Assembly: GCA_009835395.1 (NCBI GenBank)
Contig: VXXM01000060.1
Span: 1 to 52,939 of the forward strand
Origin: Acidimicrobiia bacterium
GTDB lineage: Bacteria > Actinomycetota > Acidimicrobiia > Acidimicrobiales > CATQHL01
Length of the DNA: 52,939 bases
Reading direction: 5' to 3'
Shown: piece after piece, positions 17,260 to 27,328 of the stretch
Layout: each line of letters starts with the position of its first letter
Position numbering within the stretch: position 1 is the stretch's first letter
The notes under the pieces: model-generated
Databases searched by the model: none
Told to the model about the DNA's origin: nothing
The model's input: the letters and a program-made list of their open reading frames with translations, nothing else
Translations under genes and position numbers: made by a program

Positions 17260-18720
17260 TCAGTACTTGTTCTGGAACCGCCGCACGATGCGGTCGGCGA
17301 CGAGGTTCATCCCGAGGGTGAGCACGAAGAGCAGCAGGCCCACGAAGTACAGCGACTCGAATGTCAGGCCCTCACCCACGACGCTGTCGGTGCCCGAAGC
17401 CAGGGAGGCCATGGCGGCGGTCATGGTGAGGCTGCCGTCGAACACGTTGTGGGTGTAGACGGCCGTGTCCCCGCCACCGCCGGCGATGAAGACGACCATG
17501 GTCTCGCCGACCGCGCGGGACGTCGTCACGATGAACGCGGCCACGAGGCCCGAGACGGCGGCCGGCAGCACGATCCGCAACGTGGTGGAGACCTTGCGCG
17601 AGCCCAAGCCCGCCGAGGCCTCACGCAGCGAGTTCGGCACGGCCTTCATGGCGTCCTCGGAGATGGAGGCCATCAGCGGGACGCTCAGGATCCCCACGCC
17701 GACACCGGCCGCCGCCAGATTGCCCAGGCCGGCGTCCTGACCGAACCAGACGTCGATGTGTTGGATGATGTTGGGCGAGATCCACTGCAGGGCGAAGAAG
17801 CCGAACACGACACTGGGGATTCCGGCGAGGACCTCCAGCGTGGGCTTCATCCAGCGTCTCGTCCGCGGCTTGGCGTACTCCGAGAGATAGACCGCCGCGC
17901 CGAGCCCGACGGGGGTGGCGATGAGCGTGGAGACGCCGACCACGAGGCCCGTCGAGACAACCAGGGTCTTGATGTCGTAGAAGCCCCGGCGCGGGAACCA
18001 CCCGGTGGTCCAGACCGATGCCCACTCGATGTTGATCATGAAGGTCAGGGCATCCCGGACAAGCGCGAGAATGATCAGCCCCGACACGAGGATTGAGGCG
18101 AGCGCGGCGGCGAGCATGACCTTCCGCACCGCCGCCTCCCGGTCGCGCCGATCGCGGTTGCCGGAAAGGGCATCGAGAGTCACGGGACCGGAGGTCAGCG
18201 CGACCGCCCGTGCCTTCCCGGCACCGATCTGAGCGAGCATCCCGCCACCTGTCACCAGCAACGAGCCGACGAGTGCCAGCCACCATCCGCTGCCGATGTC
18301 GACCACGAGCCCCTCGATCTTGGAGAACTGGTTCTCGAAACGGTACGAGGTGAAATACACGTAGAGCGAGCCGGCGGCACCGATTCCCGCCAGGGGCAAT
18401 GCGACCATGCGACGACCACTGAACAGCGGGTATCCGGCGACGGAAGCAACGGCGACGATCCCGACCAGGATCCAGCCATTGCCGAACGAACCGGCCGTCT
18501 GCTGGGCCAGATCGGTCCCCCCGACCAGCCACGGCAGATCCCGCTCGAAGGCGTTCGCCGCCTGTCCGGTGGCGACGTTCACCGCCCAGGGCAGGAACGC
18601 CGATGTCGCGAGGAGCACCAGGCCCGAGAGAGCCACGATCGCCGAGACCGGCACCTCCCGCAGCAACGCGACCGCCGGGGCGCTGCGGCGACCGCCGAGA
18701 CGCAAGGCGGTGTCGGTCAC
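17260..18720 (-). CDS. pstC: Phosphate permease PstC with N-terminal four-helix extension
   Basis: 486 residues, about 170 longer than typical PstC. The conserved permease part begins near residue 195 and has EVLAGIPSVVFGFFAL, the EAA-type loop EDAMKAVPNSLREAS, and TTSRAVGETMVV. The extra N-terminus has four hydrophobic segments (about 25-47, 78-99, 103-125, 145-165) with an extracytoplasmic-type loop containing LPWAVNVATG. Such tetraspan modules occur as separate small actinobacterial proteins; here it is fused to the permease. ATG start in the pst operon, between pstS and pstA. Confidence 0.92.
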   Translation of the reverse strand: MTDTALRLGGRRSAPAVALLREVPVSAIVALSGLVLLATSAFLPWAVNVATGQAANAFERDLPWLVGGTDLAQQTAGSFGNGWILVGIVAVASVAGYPLFSGRRMVALPLAGIGAAGSLYVYFTSYRFENQFSKIEGLVVDIGSGWWLALVGSLLVTGGGMLAQIGAGKARAVALTSGPVTLDALSGNRDRRDREAAVRKVMLAAALASILVSGLIILALVRDALTFMINIEWASVWTTGWFPRRGFYDIKTLVVSTGLVVGVSTLIATPVGLGAAVYLSEYAKPRTRRWMKPTLEVLAGIPSVVFGFFALQWISPNIIQHIDVWFGQDAGLGNLAAAGVGVGILSVPLMASISEDAMKAVPNSLREASAGLGSRKVSTTLRIVLPAAVSGLVAAFIVTTSRAVGETMVVFIAGGGGDTAVYTHNVFDGSLTMTAAMASLASGTDSVVGEGLTFESLYFVGLLLFVLTLGMNLVADRIVRRFQNKY

Positions 18721-18761
18721 GACGGGACGCTACCAGGACGCATCGAGAGCACGATCCGCTG

Positions 18762-19889
18762 TCACCCGCCGATGGTCCGGCGGTACCAGCCGGCCACGGT
18801 CGTCGCCTGAGCGTCGTCGGTGAGCACGACGTAGCCGACATCGCTGACGGCTCGCCCGAGACCCGTTTCGCTCACGTAGAAGTCCACGTAGGCACTCACG
18901 GCAGTGCTTGCAGCGGCGCGGGCCGAGTTGACGTAGATGTACAGGGACCGGGACACCGGATAGTCGCCGGCGGCGATGCTGTCCGGGGTGGCGGCCACGC
19001 AGCCGTCTCCGTCGTCGATCTCAAGCAACTTCACCTCCGCGTCGCCCGTGAAGGCGAAGCCGACCCACCCGAAACTGCCCCTGGACCCGTCGATTCCCTG
19101 GATGATCACGTTGTCGTCACCCGCCGACACATAGTCCGGGCGCGTTGTCGCCGCCTCGTCCTCGCTGATGGCGCCCGCTTCGGCGCGGGCCTCACCGATG
19201 TGCTCCAGCACGATCTCGATGAAACTGTCGTAGGTGCCCGACTCCGCACCCGGCGCCGTGATGTCGAGAGCCAGGTCGGGGAACGAGGTCGACGAGCCCA
19301 GTTCGGCGGCGAGCGAACCTGCGTCGCGCCAGTTGGTGAAGCCCACCGACTCGGGGCCGACGATGGCGTAGAGGTCCTCGAAGCTCAGGCAATCCACAGC
19401 GTCGTTCTCGAGATTGGCCAGCACCGCGATCCCGTCGATCGCCACACGCAGCTCGATCCACTCGATGCCCGCCTCGGCGCACGCCTCCGCCTCGGCGTCC
19501 TTGATCCGCCGCGAGGCATCGGAGATGTCGGTCTCGCCGGCACAGAACAACTTGAACCCATCACCGGTGCCCGGACCGTCGACCGTCACGCTCACATCCG
19601 GTGCCACGTCCCGGAACAGCTCGGCAACACGCACCGAGATCGGCTCGACCGTCGACGACCCCGAGATGGTCACCCGGCCGGAGAGATCGGTCAGGACCTG
19701 CGCGCCGCCCTCGCCCGCAGCGGATGCACCGGTATCGGCGGATTCGCCGGGATCAAGCGAGGATTCCGGCCGCTCGGCCAGACCGAATGCGCTCCCTCCC
19801 CCGGAGCCGCCGCCGCACGCGGCTGCGAGCAGCGTGAGGACACAGAGGATCGCCCCCGGCCACGTCCCACGCCTGCCTGTTGTCGCCAC
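18762..19889 (-). CDS. pstS: Phosphate-binding lipoprotein PstS
   Basis: 375 residues, GTG start with GGAG 6 bases upstream. The signal peptide ends in the lipobox LAAAC (Cys near 25), followed by a Gly/Ser-rich spacer of about 45 residues. Phosphate-binding loops are ISGSSTVEP near 75, TGDGFKLFCAGETDISDASR near 108-130 and the ESGTYDSF segment near 210. It captures phosphate outside the membrane for PstCAB. It is the first gene of the pst operon, downstream of a PHO box. Confidence 0.95.
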   Translation of the reverse strand: MATTGRRGTWPGAILCVLTLLAAACGGGSGGGSAFGLAERPESSLDPGESADTGASAAGEGGAQVLTDLSGRVTISGSSTVEPISVRVAELFRDVAPDVSVTVDGPGTGDGFKLFCAGETDISDASRRIKDAEAEACAEAGIEWIELRVAIDGIAVLANLENDAVDCLSFEDLYAIVGPESVGFTNWRDAGSLAAELGSSTSFPDLALDITAPGAESGTYDSFIEIVLEHIGEARAEAGAISEDEAATTRPDYVSAGDDNVIIQGIDGSRGSFGWVGFAFTGDAEVKLLEIDDGDGCVAATPDSIAAGDYPVSRSLYIYVNSARAAASTAVSAYVDFYVSETGLGRAVSDVGYVVLTDDAQATTVAGWYRRTIGG

Positions 19890-19955
19890 GTCCTGCTCCT
19901 CGAGTCGCCGAATGACATGCGCAACGTAGCGAGGCGACGGAACAGCGGACCGTTG

Positions 19956-19977
19956 CGAAGCTGAACAGAAGGTGAAC
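19956..19977 (-). promoter_or_regulatory. PHO box (direct repeat) upstream of pstS
   Basis: On the minus strand the sequence reads two consecutive 11-base units, GTTCACCTTCT and GTTCAGCTTCG. Direct GTTCA repeats with 11-base spacing are the known core of the actinobacterial PhoP binding site. The element ends 66 bases before the pstS start, in the gap between ppk and pstS, and is a natural target for the response regulator encoded in the same operon. Confidence 0.7.
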
Positions 19978-20012
19978 TCGGAATGACAGCGCGGCGCGGG
20001 CTGCGCCGGGAC

Positions 20013-22121
20013 TCAGACTGCCGGAACCCCGGGGATTTCGTGCAGGGTGTCGTGGGGCGAGACGGTGCCCGGGCGCGGTGCCTCCCAGGTGCCGTCGGGG
20101 TGCAGCGTCCAGGCCCGTGCCTGCTCTGCGAGGCTCGTGTCCAGGATCTGCTGCAGCCGGGCCTGCAGCCGCGGGTCGTGCACGGGCACGAGGGCCTCGA
20201 CACGGCTGTTCAGGTTGCGAGGCATCAGATCGGCCGAGCCGATGAGATACACCGGCCGCCCCACGCCGTTGGCATTGCCGAAGAAGTAGATGCGCGAGTG
20301 CTCCAGGTAGCGGCCGACCACCGACCGCACGCTGATGGTCTCCGACAGGCCCGACACACCTGGGCGCAGGCAGCAGATCCCTCGAACCAGCAGATCGATG
20401 CGGACCCCGGCCGCCGAGGCGGCGTAGAGGGCGTCGATGATCTCGGCGTCCACGAGGCTGTTCATCTTGAGCGTGATGCGACCCCGGTCCCCGTGCGCGG
20501 CCTCGGCGGCGATGAGCTCGGCCATGTGCGGCCGGACCCCTTCGGGCGCCACCACGAGTTCGCTGTAGGTGAACCCGTGGCCGTAGCCGGTGAGCCGGTT
20601 GAACAGGTGCGAGAGGTCGGCGCCGATGTCCTCATCCGCGGTCAGCAGCCCCAGGTCCTCGTAGGTCCGTGCCGTGAGGGCGTTGTAGTTGCCGGTGCCG
20701 ACGTGGCAGTAGCGCCGGATCCCGTCGGGCTCGGCGCGCACGACCAGGCAGATCTTGGCGTGCACCTTCAGCCCCACCAGCCCGTAGGCCACGTGCACCC
20801 CCGCGTTCTCCAGCTGTCGCGCCCAGCCGATGTTGGCCTGCTCGTCGAAGCGGGCCTTCAACTCCACGACCACCGCCACCTGCTTGCCCCTTTCGGCGGC
20901 CGAGACGAGCGCCTCCACGATGTCCCCGTCGCCGTCGGTGCGGTAGAGGGTCATCTTGATGGCCAGCACGTCGGGATCCTCGGCCGCCTGGTGGATGAAC
21001 TCCTGCACCGAGGCGCCGAACGAGTCGTAGGGGTGGTGTGCCAGCACGTCCGCGTTCCGGATGGCGGCGAAGAAGTCCGGCGTGCCCTCGCCGGTGGGCC
21101 GCAGCGGGGCCGGCACGAACTGGTGGCGCTGCGACCACAGCAGGTCGGGACGCTTGAGTCTGCACAGCTGGCCGAGTCCCTCCACGTGCAGCAGGAAATC
21201 CGTGGTGTAGACGTCGTCGGGCAGAACGTCCAACTCGTCCATCAGCAGGTTGCGCATCGCCACCGAGGCCGTCGCCGACATCTCCAGGCGGACCACGGCG
21301 CGGAACCGGCGCCTCTGCAGCTCGGCCTCCACCGCCGTCAGCAAGTCCTCGGCCTCCTGATCGTCGACGGACAGGTCGGCGTTGCGCGTCACCCGGAAGC
21401 AGGCGTGCTCCAGGATCTCCATGCCCGGGAAGAGCGCCTCGAGATGCGCCGAGATGACCTGTTCGATGGGAATGAAGCGCTCGCCGTCGGGGAGGCTCAA
21501 CAGCCTGCCGTAGGTGAACGGCACCTTGATCCGGGCGAAGCAGTGCCGGCCGCTGACGGGATCCACGAGCCGCACGCCGAGGCTCGTCGACAGGTTCGAG
21601 AGGTACGGGAAGGGATGGCCGGGATCCACCGCCAGCGGCGTCAGGATGGGGTAGATCCGGTCGGCGAACTCGCCCTCGAGGAACTTCCGGTCGTCGGTGT
21701 CCAGATCGCTCCAGTCCACGACCCGGATTCCCTCGGCCGCCAGCGCAGGAAGGATCTGGGTGCGGAGAACGCTCTCGAGGCCCGCCAGCAGCTTCTCCAC
21801 CCGGGCATGGATGCCGGCGAGTTGCGCCTGGGGCGTGAAGCCGTCCACGGAACGCTCCAGACGACCCTCGGCCATCCGCGCCTTGAGGCTCGCCACCCGC
21901 ACCTGGAAGAACTCGTCCAGGTTCCCCGAGGCGATGACGCAGAAGCGGAGCCGCTCCAGCAGCGGGATGCTCTCATCACGCGCCAGATGCAGCACCCGGG
22001 CATCGAAGTCCAGCCAGGAGAGCTCGCGGTTCAGGTAGCGGACGGCTGCGTCCGACGGCTCGCCGAGCGTCTCCACGCCCGCGGCGGGCGAGGAGGTCTC
22101 GATGGGCGCGCCGCCGGCCAT
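20013..22121 (-). CDS. ppk: Polyphosphate kinase 1
   Basis: 702 residues from ATG 22121 with AGGGAGAG upstream. YLNRELSWLDFDARVL near 30 starts the N-domain; the head domain follows; the two phospholipase-D-like catalytic domains contain KVHAKICLV near 435 and HVGTGNYN near 458 (active-site His residues) and a second cluster with NLNSRVEALVPV near 655. It reversibly makes polyphosphate from ATP. Upstream of pstS on the same strand with a 123-base gap that holds the PHO box. Confidence 0.95.
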   Translation of the reverse strand: MAGGAPIETSSPAAGVETLGEPSDAAVRYLNRELSWLDFDARVLHLARDESIPLLERLRFCVIASGNLDEFFQVRVASLKARMAEGRLERSVDGFTPQAQLAGIHARVEKLLAGLESVLRTQILPALAAEGIRVVDWSDLDTDDRKFLEGEFADRIYPILTPLAVDPGHPFPYLSNLSTSLGVRLVDPVSGRHCFARIKVPFTYGRLLSLPDGERFIPIEQVISAHLEALFPGMEILEHACFRVTRNADLSVDDQEAEDLLTAVEAELQRRRFRAVVRLEMSATASVAMRNLLMDELDVLPDDVYTTDFLLHVEGLGQLCRLKRPDLLWSQRHQFVPAPLRPTGEGTPDFFAAIRNADVLAHHPYDSFGASVQEFIHQAAEDPDVLAIKMTLYRTDGDGDIVEALVSAAERGKQVAVVVELKARFDEQANIGWARQLENAGVHVAYGLVGLKVHAKICLVVRAEPDGIRRYCHVGTGNYNALTARTYEDLGLLTADEDIGADLSHLFNRLTGYGHGFTYSELVVAPEGVRPHMAELIAAEAAHGDRGRITLKMNSLVDAEIIDALYAASAAGVRIDLLVRGICCLRPGVSGLSETISVRSVVGRYLEHSRIYFFGNANGVGRPVYLIGSADLMPRNLNSRVEALVPVHDPRLQARLQQILDTSLAEQARAWTLHPDGTWEAPRPGTVSPHDTLHEIPGVPAV

Positions 22122-22132
22122 CTGTCTCTCCC

Positions 22133-22432
22133 TCAGGGCTCGCTGTAGGGGTCGAACTCGTCCTCGTCGTAGCCGAGGTCCCACTCGATCAGGAGGTTCT
22201 GGCGCACGGCGTCCCGATTGATCCGCTCGCGGTTGCGGCGGAATTGAGGATCGTCCCTCGGCAGCAGCAGCAGCCTTGCCTGGGCGCGCATACGGAAGTC
22301 GTCGATGAGCTGCCTGTCGCCGAAGTCCGACCGGAAATCCCAGTGGGGCGCGACCGGGCCTTCGTAGACGACCTTGACGTGGCCGACCGGCGGCGGCAGT
22401 TCCTGCTCGTAGTCGGGCCCGACGCTTGTCAT
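22133..22432 (-). CDS. Small conserved-looking hypothetical protein upstream of ppk
   Basis: 99 residues from ATG 22432, selected for GGAAGGAG 5 bases upstream. It is charged and soluble: GPVAPHWDFRSDFGDRQLIDDFRMRAQARLLLLPRDDPQFRRNRERINRDAVRQ, then a very acidic tail (DLGYDEDEFDPYSEP). No family is recognised and there is no membrane segment or signal peptide. It lies 11 bases before ppk, so it is probably co-transcribed and may act with polyphosphate kinase. Confidence 0.6.
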   Translation of the reverse strand: MTSVGPDYEQELPPPVGHVKVVYEGPVAPHWDFRSDFGDRQLIDDFRMRAQARLLLLPRDDPQFRRNRERINRDAVRQNLLIEWDLGYDEDEFDPYSEP

Positions 22433-22562
22433 GAACACTCCTTCCGGCACCCCGGCGAACTCGGCGTCGAGGCGATCGGTGCGTCAAGGCTACCGCCGTG
22501 TGATGCACCGGCGGAATCGTCGGCGCCGCCGATCAGCGGGTGATCCTCCGGCAGTCCCCCGT

Positions 22563-22604
22563 CCTTTACCGGGCCTTTAGCCGCCTCGCCCCGTACTTAG
22601 CGCA
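22563..22604 (+). promoter_or_regulatory. whiB promoter with CCTTTA direct repeat; leaderless start
   Basis: CCTTTA occurs twice, 11 bases apart (22563-22568, 22574-22579), in the -35 region. TACTTA at 22594-22599 is a good -10 and lies 5 bases before the ATG at 22605; no Shine-Dalgarno is present. The transcript would begin at the start codon. The repeat spaced by one helical turn suggests an activator site. Confidence 0.5.
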
Positions 22605-22904
22605 ATGGACACCACAACCGTGCCGTCAAGGATGCCGAGCACGGGCTGGATGGGGCGAGCCATCTGCTCCGGCGAGTCCCCGGATGTCTTTTTCCCCTCC
22701 GACGGCGTGGGCGTCCTGCGCGCCCAGAAGATCTGCGCCGGCTGCCCCGTGATCGAAGAGTGTCTCGAGTACGCACTCGCCAATCACATCTCGCACGGCG
22801 TCTGGGGAGGCGCCTCCGAGCGCCAGCGCCGGCGCCTGCAGCGCCGCCGCCAGCAGGAGCGGATTCAGCGGTCCGTGGACGACAGGCCCGCAGCCGTCGC
22901 CTGA
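22605..22904 (+). CDS. whiB: WhiB-family iron-sulfur regulator (first copy)
   Basis: 99 residues. Cys 21, 44, 47 and 53 form the C-x22-C-x2-C-x5-C cluster motif for a [4Fe-4S] centre; GVWGG near 67 is the signature turn and a basic Arg-rich tail (about 73-88) would contact DNA. WhiB proteins bind primary sigma factors and regulate division, sporulation or redox responses. It diverges from the ppk-associated hypothetical gene. Confidence 0.93.
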   Translation: MDTTTVPSRMPSTGWMGRAICSGESPDVFFPSDGVGVLRAQKICAGCPVIEECLEYALANHISHGVWGGASERQRRRLQRRRQQERIQRSVDDRPAAVA

Positions 22905-22929
22905 TCACCCGGGCGCCCCACCGAGGGCG

Positions 22930-23121
22930 TCAGGCGTCGCTGTTCTTGGTGTCGGCGGATCCGCTCGAGGCCGATTCCTCGACTTCGTCACCGGCGTTCT
23001 TGCGGAACTCTCTCTGGGCCTGCCCGAGGGACCGCGCAAGCTTCGGAAGCTTGGCGCCGCCGAAGATCACCAAGACGATCACCAGGATGATGATCAGCTC
23101 GGTCGTTCCGATTACTGCCAC
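22930..23121 (-). CDS. tatA: Twin-arginine translocase subunit TatA/E
   Basis: 63 residues. One N-terminal helix (about 6-21) followed by FGGAKLPKLARSLGQAQREFRK, the amphipathic helix and FG hinge that define TatA, and an acidic tail. It forms the pore-like assembly of the folded-protein export system. No tatB or tatC is in the window. It is 72 bases downstream of the second whiB gene on the same strand and converges on the first whiB. Confidence 0.93.
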   Translation of the reverse strand: MAVIGTTELIIILVIVLVIFGGAKLPKLARSLGQAQREFRKNAGDEVEESASSGSADTKNSDA

Positions 23122-23193
23122 GACTTCAGGTTACCTGCTCGGCGCCCGGGAAGATTGGCAGCGGGCCAAAATAGTTCGCGGGCCGGAGGCCCC

Positions 23194-23472
23194 TCAGGCC
23201 GTGGCGGAGCCGCTCGCCTGGCGCCGTGCCAGAGCCCGCTCGCGGCGCACGCGACGGCGCTCCCGCTCGCTCATACCGCCCCATATCCCGAACTTCTCAC
23301 CGTTGTCGAGGGCGTACTCGAGACACTCCGTGCGCACGACGCATGCGCTGCAGACCCGCTTGGCCTCCTTGGTGGACGCCCCGCGTTCGGGGAAGAACAG
23401 ATCGGGATCCACCCCGAGGCAGTTGGCGTACTGCTTCCACGGATCTTGGACTCGCATCTCCTGGGTGAACAT
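23194..23472 (-). CDS. whiB: WhiB-family iron-sulfur regulator (second copy)
   Basis: 92 residues from ATG 23472 (AGAGGA upstream); an upstream start at 23586 would add 38 unrelated residues. Cys 18, 41, 44 and 50 give the WhiB cluster motif; GIWGG near 64 and an Arg-rich tail follow. It differs in the first 17 residues and in spacing of the tail from the neighbouring copy, so it is a distinct paralogue and not a recent duplicate. A cluster of CACCTGTG repeats lies 75-120 bases upstream. Confidence 0.92.
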   Translation of the reverse strand: MFTQEMRVQDPWKQYANCLGVDPDLFFPERGASTKEAKRVCSACVVRTECLEYALDNGEKFGIWGGMSERERRRVRRERALARRQASGSATA

Positions 23473-23837
23473 CCGGACATCCTCTCGATCCTTGGAGTCT
23501 CGGACCCAGGGGAGACCCCGGCGTGGTTGCCTTCGGCAGCCGTCCGAGCACCTGTTGGCACCTGTGTTGTCCACAGGTCTATTCACACCTGTGTAATTAC
23601 AAGCGTGTAATAGAGAGTATGCCGGGCGTTTCAGCCAAAATCAAGTGCAGGAGCGGGGATTTCTCGAGGTTTCCCGGCGACGGGGGTTCTCGCCGGTAAC
23701 GTACGACCCGCAAAGCCCCCACCGAGTCGCCGGTCCCACGGACCCGCCCCGCGACCGCACGCAGGAGCAGCACGCTGAGTTCAGCCACCCCGACGCCGAC
23801 TACCGACAGGCCAGCGAGCCGGCAACGCCGGCGACCG
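23473..23837. promoter_or_regulatory. 365-base divergent region between whiB and sdhC
   Basis: This gap holds four copies of CACCTGTG-like sequence in alternating orientation between 23549 and 23593, including a perfect inverted repeat ACCTGTG (23560-23566) / CACAGGT (23572-23578), followed by an AT-rich stretch with the palindrome TGTAATTACA (23592-23601), a likely promoter for the minus-strand whiB. From about 23775 on, the DNA is open in the sdhC frame and probably codes for its N-terminus. ORFs in other frames here look like noise. Confidence 0.5.
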
Positions 23838-24610
23838 GTGCGCCGGGAGCTCCCGTGGCCGCTGAACCTCTACCAGTCGGCGGTGGGCAAGAAGTGGGTG
23901 ATGGCGCTGACCGGTCTGGCGCTGCTGGGGTTCGTGCTGGTGCACATGCTCGGCAACCTGCACCTCTACGACGGCCCGTGGGAGACCCACGAGTACGCTG
24001 AGACCCTGCGCGACCTCGGCACCGAGGTCATCCCGCGCACCTGGGTGCTCTGGGGCCTCCGAATTGGCCTCATCGCCGCCTTCGGCCTGCACATCCACTC
24101 GGCCTACAGCCTCACCCGGATGAGCCGGTCGGCCGACCGGCGCTATGCCGGGGGCCGCGACTACATCGCCGCCAACTACGCCTCGCGCACCATGCGCTGG
24201 ACCGGTCCCCTCGTCGGCCTGTTCGTCGTGTACCACTTGGCCGACCTGACCTGGGGACACTTCAACCCGGACTACATCCGTGGCGACCCGTACCACAACG
24301 TGGTGGCGAGCCTCTCCAACCTGCCCGTCGCCATCTGGTACATCGTCGCCAACGTGGCCCTGGCGGTGCACATCTACCACGGCGCCTGGAGCATGTTCCA
24401 GAGTCTCGGCATCAACAGCCCGCGCTGGAACCCGCTGCGGCGACGGCTGGCGCAGGCCTTCGCGACGGTGATCCTCGTTGGCAACCTCAGCTTCCCGATC
24501 TTGGTGCAAGCCGGCGTGATCGACGACGGCGGCAGATCGGTGGTGCGGGAACGCCTGGAACAAGCCGACCACGCAGCCGGCCAGACGCCCGGCCCAACGG
24601 GAGGCATGCT

Positions 24611-24614
<4 letters not shown>
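23838..24614 (+). CDS. sdhC: Succinate dehydrogenase cytochrome b558 subunit SdhC
   Basis: 258 residues from GTG 23838. Five membrane helices with His residues in [11 protein letters not shown] (about 34-44), GLHIHSAY near 92, VYHLADL near 134 and AVHIYHGAW near 176 that ligate two haems, as in type B (Bacillus-like) enzymes, which have a single anchor polypeptide. The start is uncertain: the frame is open upstream and CTG 23775 has AGGAG 7 bases before it, which would add 21 polar residues like those in related proteins. The stop overlaps the sdhA GTG. Confidence 0.9.
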
Positions 24615-26529
<1,915 letters not shown>

Positions 26530-26533
<4 letters not shown>

Positions 26534-27315
26534 GCGCCACCGGGAACGGCACGCTGAACCTGCGCCTGCGCGTCTGGCGCCAGGACGGTCCCGGCGACGC
26601 CGGCCGCTTCGAGACCTACGACGTCGGCGGCATCAGCTCCGACGCCTCATTCCTGGAGATGCTGGACGTGCTCAACGAGCGCCTCACCCTCGAAGGCCGG
26701 GAACCCATCACCTTCGAGTCGGACTGCCGGGAGGGCATCTGCGGCACCTGCGGCCTGATGATCAACGGGCGCGCCCACGGTCCGCAGAAGGGCACGGCCA
26801 CGTGCCAACTCCACATGCGAGAGTTCTCCGACGGGGACCTCATCACCGTCGAGCCGTGGCGCGCCGGATCCTTCGAGGTCATCCGAGACCTCGCTGTCGA
26901 CCGGACGGCTCTGGACCGGATCATCGCCGCCGGCGGCTACATCTCGGTCAACACCGGTGCGGCGCCCGACGCCAACCTGGTGCCCGTCCCCAAGGAGGCT
27001 GCGGAGAGCGCCTTCGACGCGGCCGCCTGCATCGGCTGCGGCGCCTGCGTCGCCGCCTGCCCGAACAGCGCCGCACAGCTCTTCACAGCGGCGAAGGTGC
27101 AGCATCTGAACCTGCTCCCGCAGGGACAGCCCGAGCGTTGGGCGCGCACCGAGGCGATGGTGGAGACGATGGAGCAATTCTTCGGCAGTTGCACCAACCA
27201 TGGGGAGTGCGAGGAGGCCTGCCCGAAGGAGATCTCCATCGACTTCATCGCCTGGACGAATCGGGACTACGTCAGGGCCAAGCTGAAGAACCGCAAGCTC
27301 GCCGGCCAGCGCTGA
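26530..27315 (+). CDS. sdhB: Succinate dehydrogenase iron-sulfur subunit SdhB
   Basis: 261 residues from GTG 26530. CREGICGTC near 63-71 plus a later Cys bind the [2Fe-2S] centre; [11 protein letters not shown] near 160 binds [4Fe-4S]; [12 protein letters not shown] near 218 completes the [3Fe-4S] and [4Fe-4S] ligands. It passes electrons from SdhA to the haems of SdhC. The start overlaps the sdhA stop; a longer frame upstream is inside sdhA. Confidence 0.95.
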
Positions 27316-27328
27316 GGCGCTCCGTCAC

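Noticed and set aside
19983-22148. 721-residue plus-strand ORF opposite ppk
   Set aside because: It is rich in His, Arg, Val and Gly, lacks any domain, and mirrors the ppk codons; the ppk frame has full catalytic motifs.
23645-24001. 118-residue plus-strand ORF overlapping the start of sdhC
   Set aside because: It overlaps sdhC in another frame and has low-complexity Pro/Arg/Gly composition; the sdhC frame is also open over most of it.
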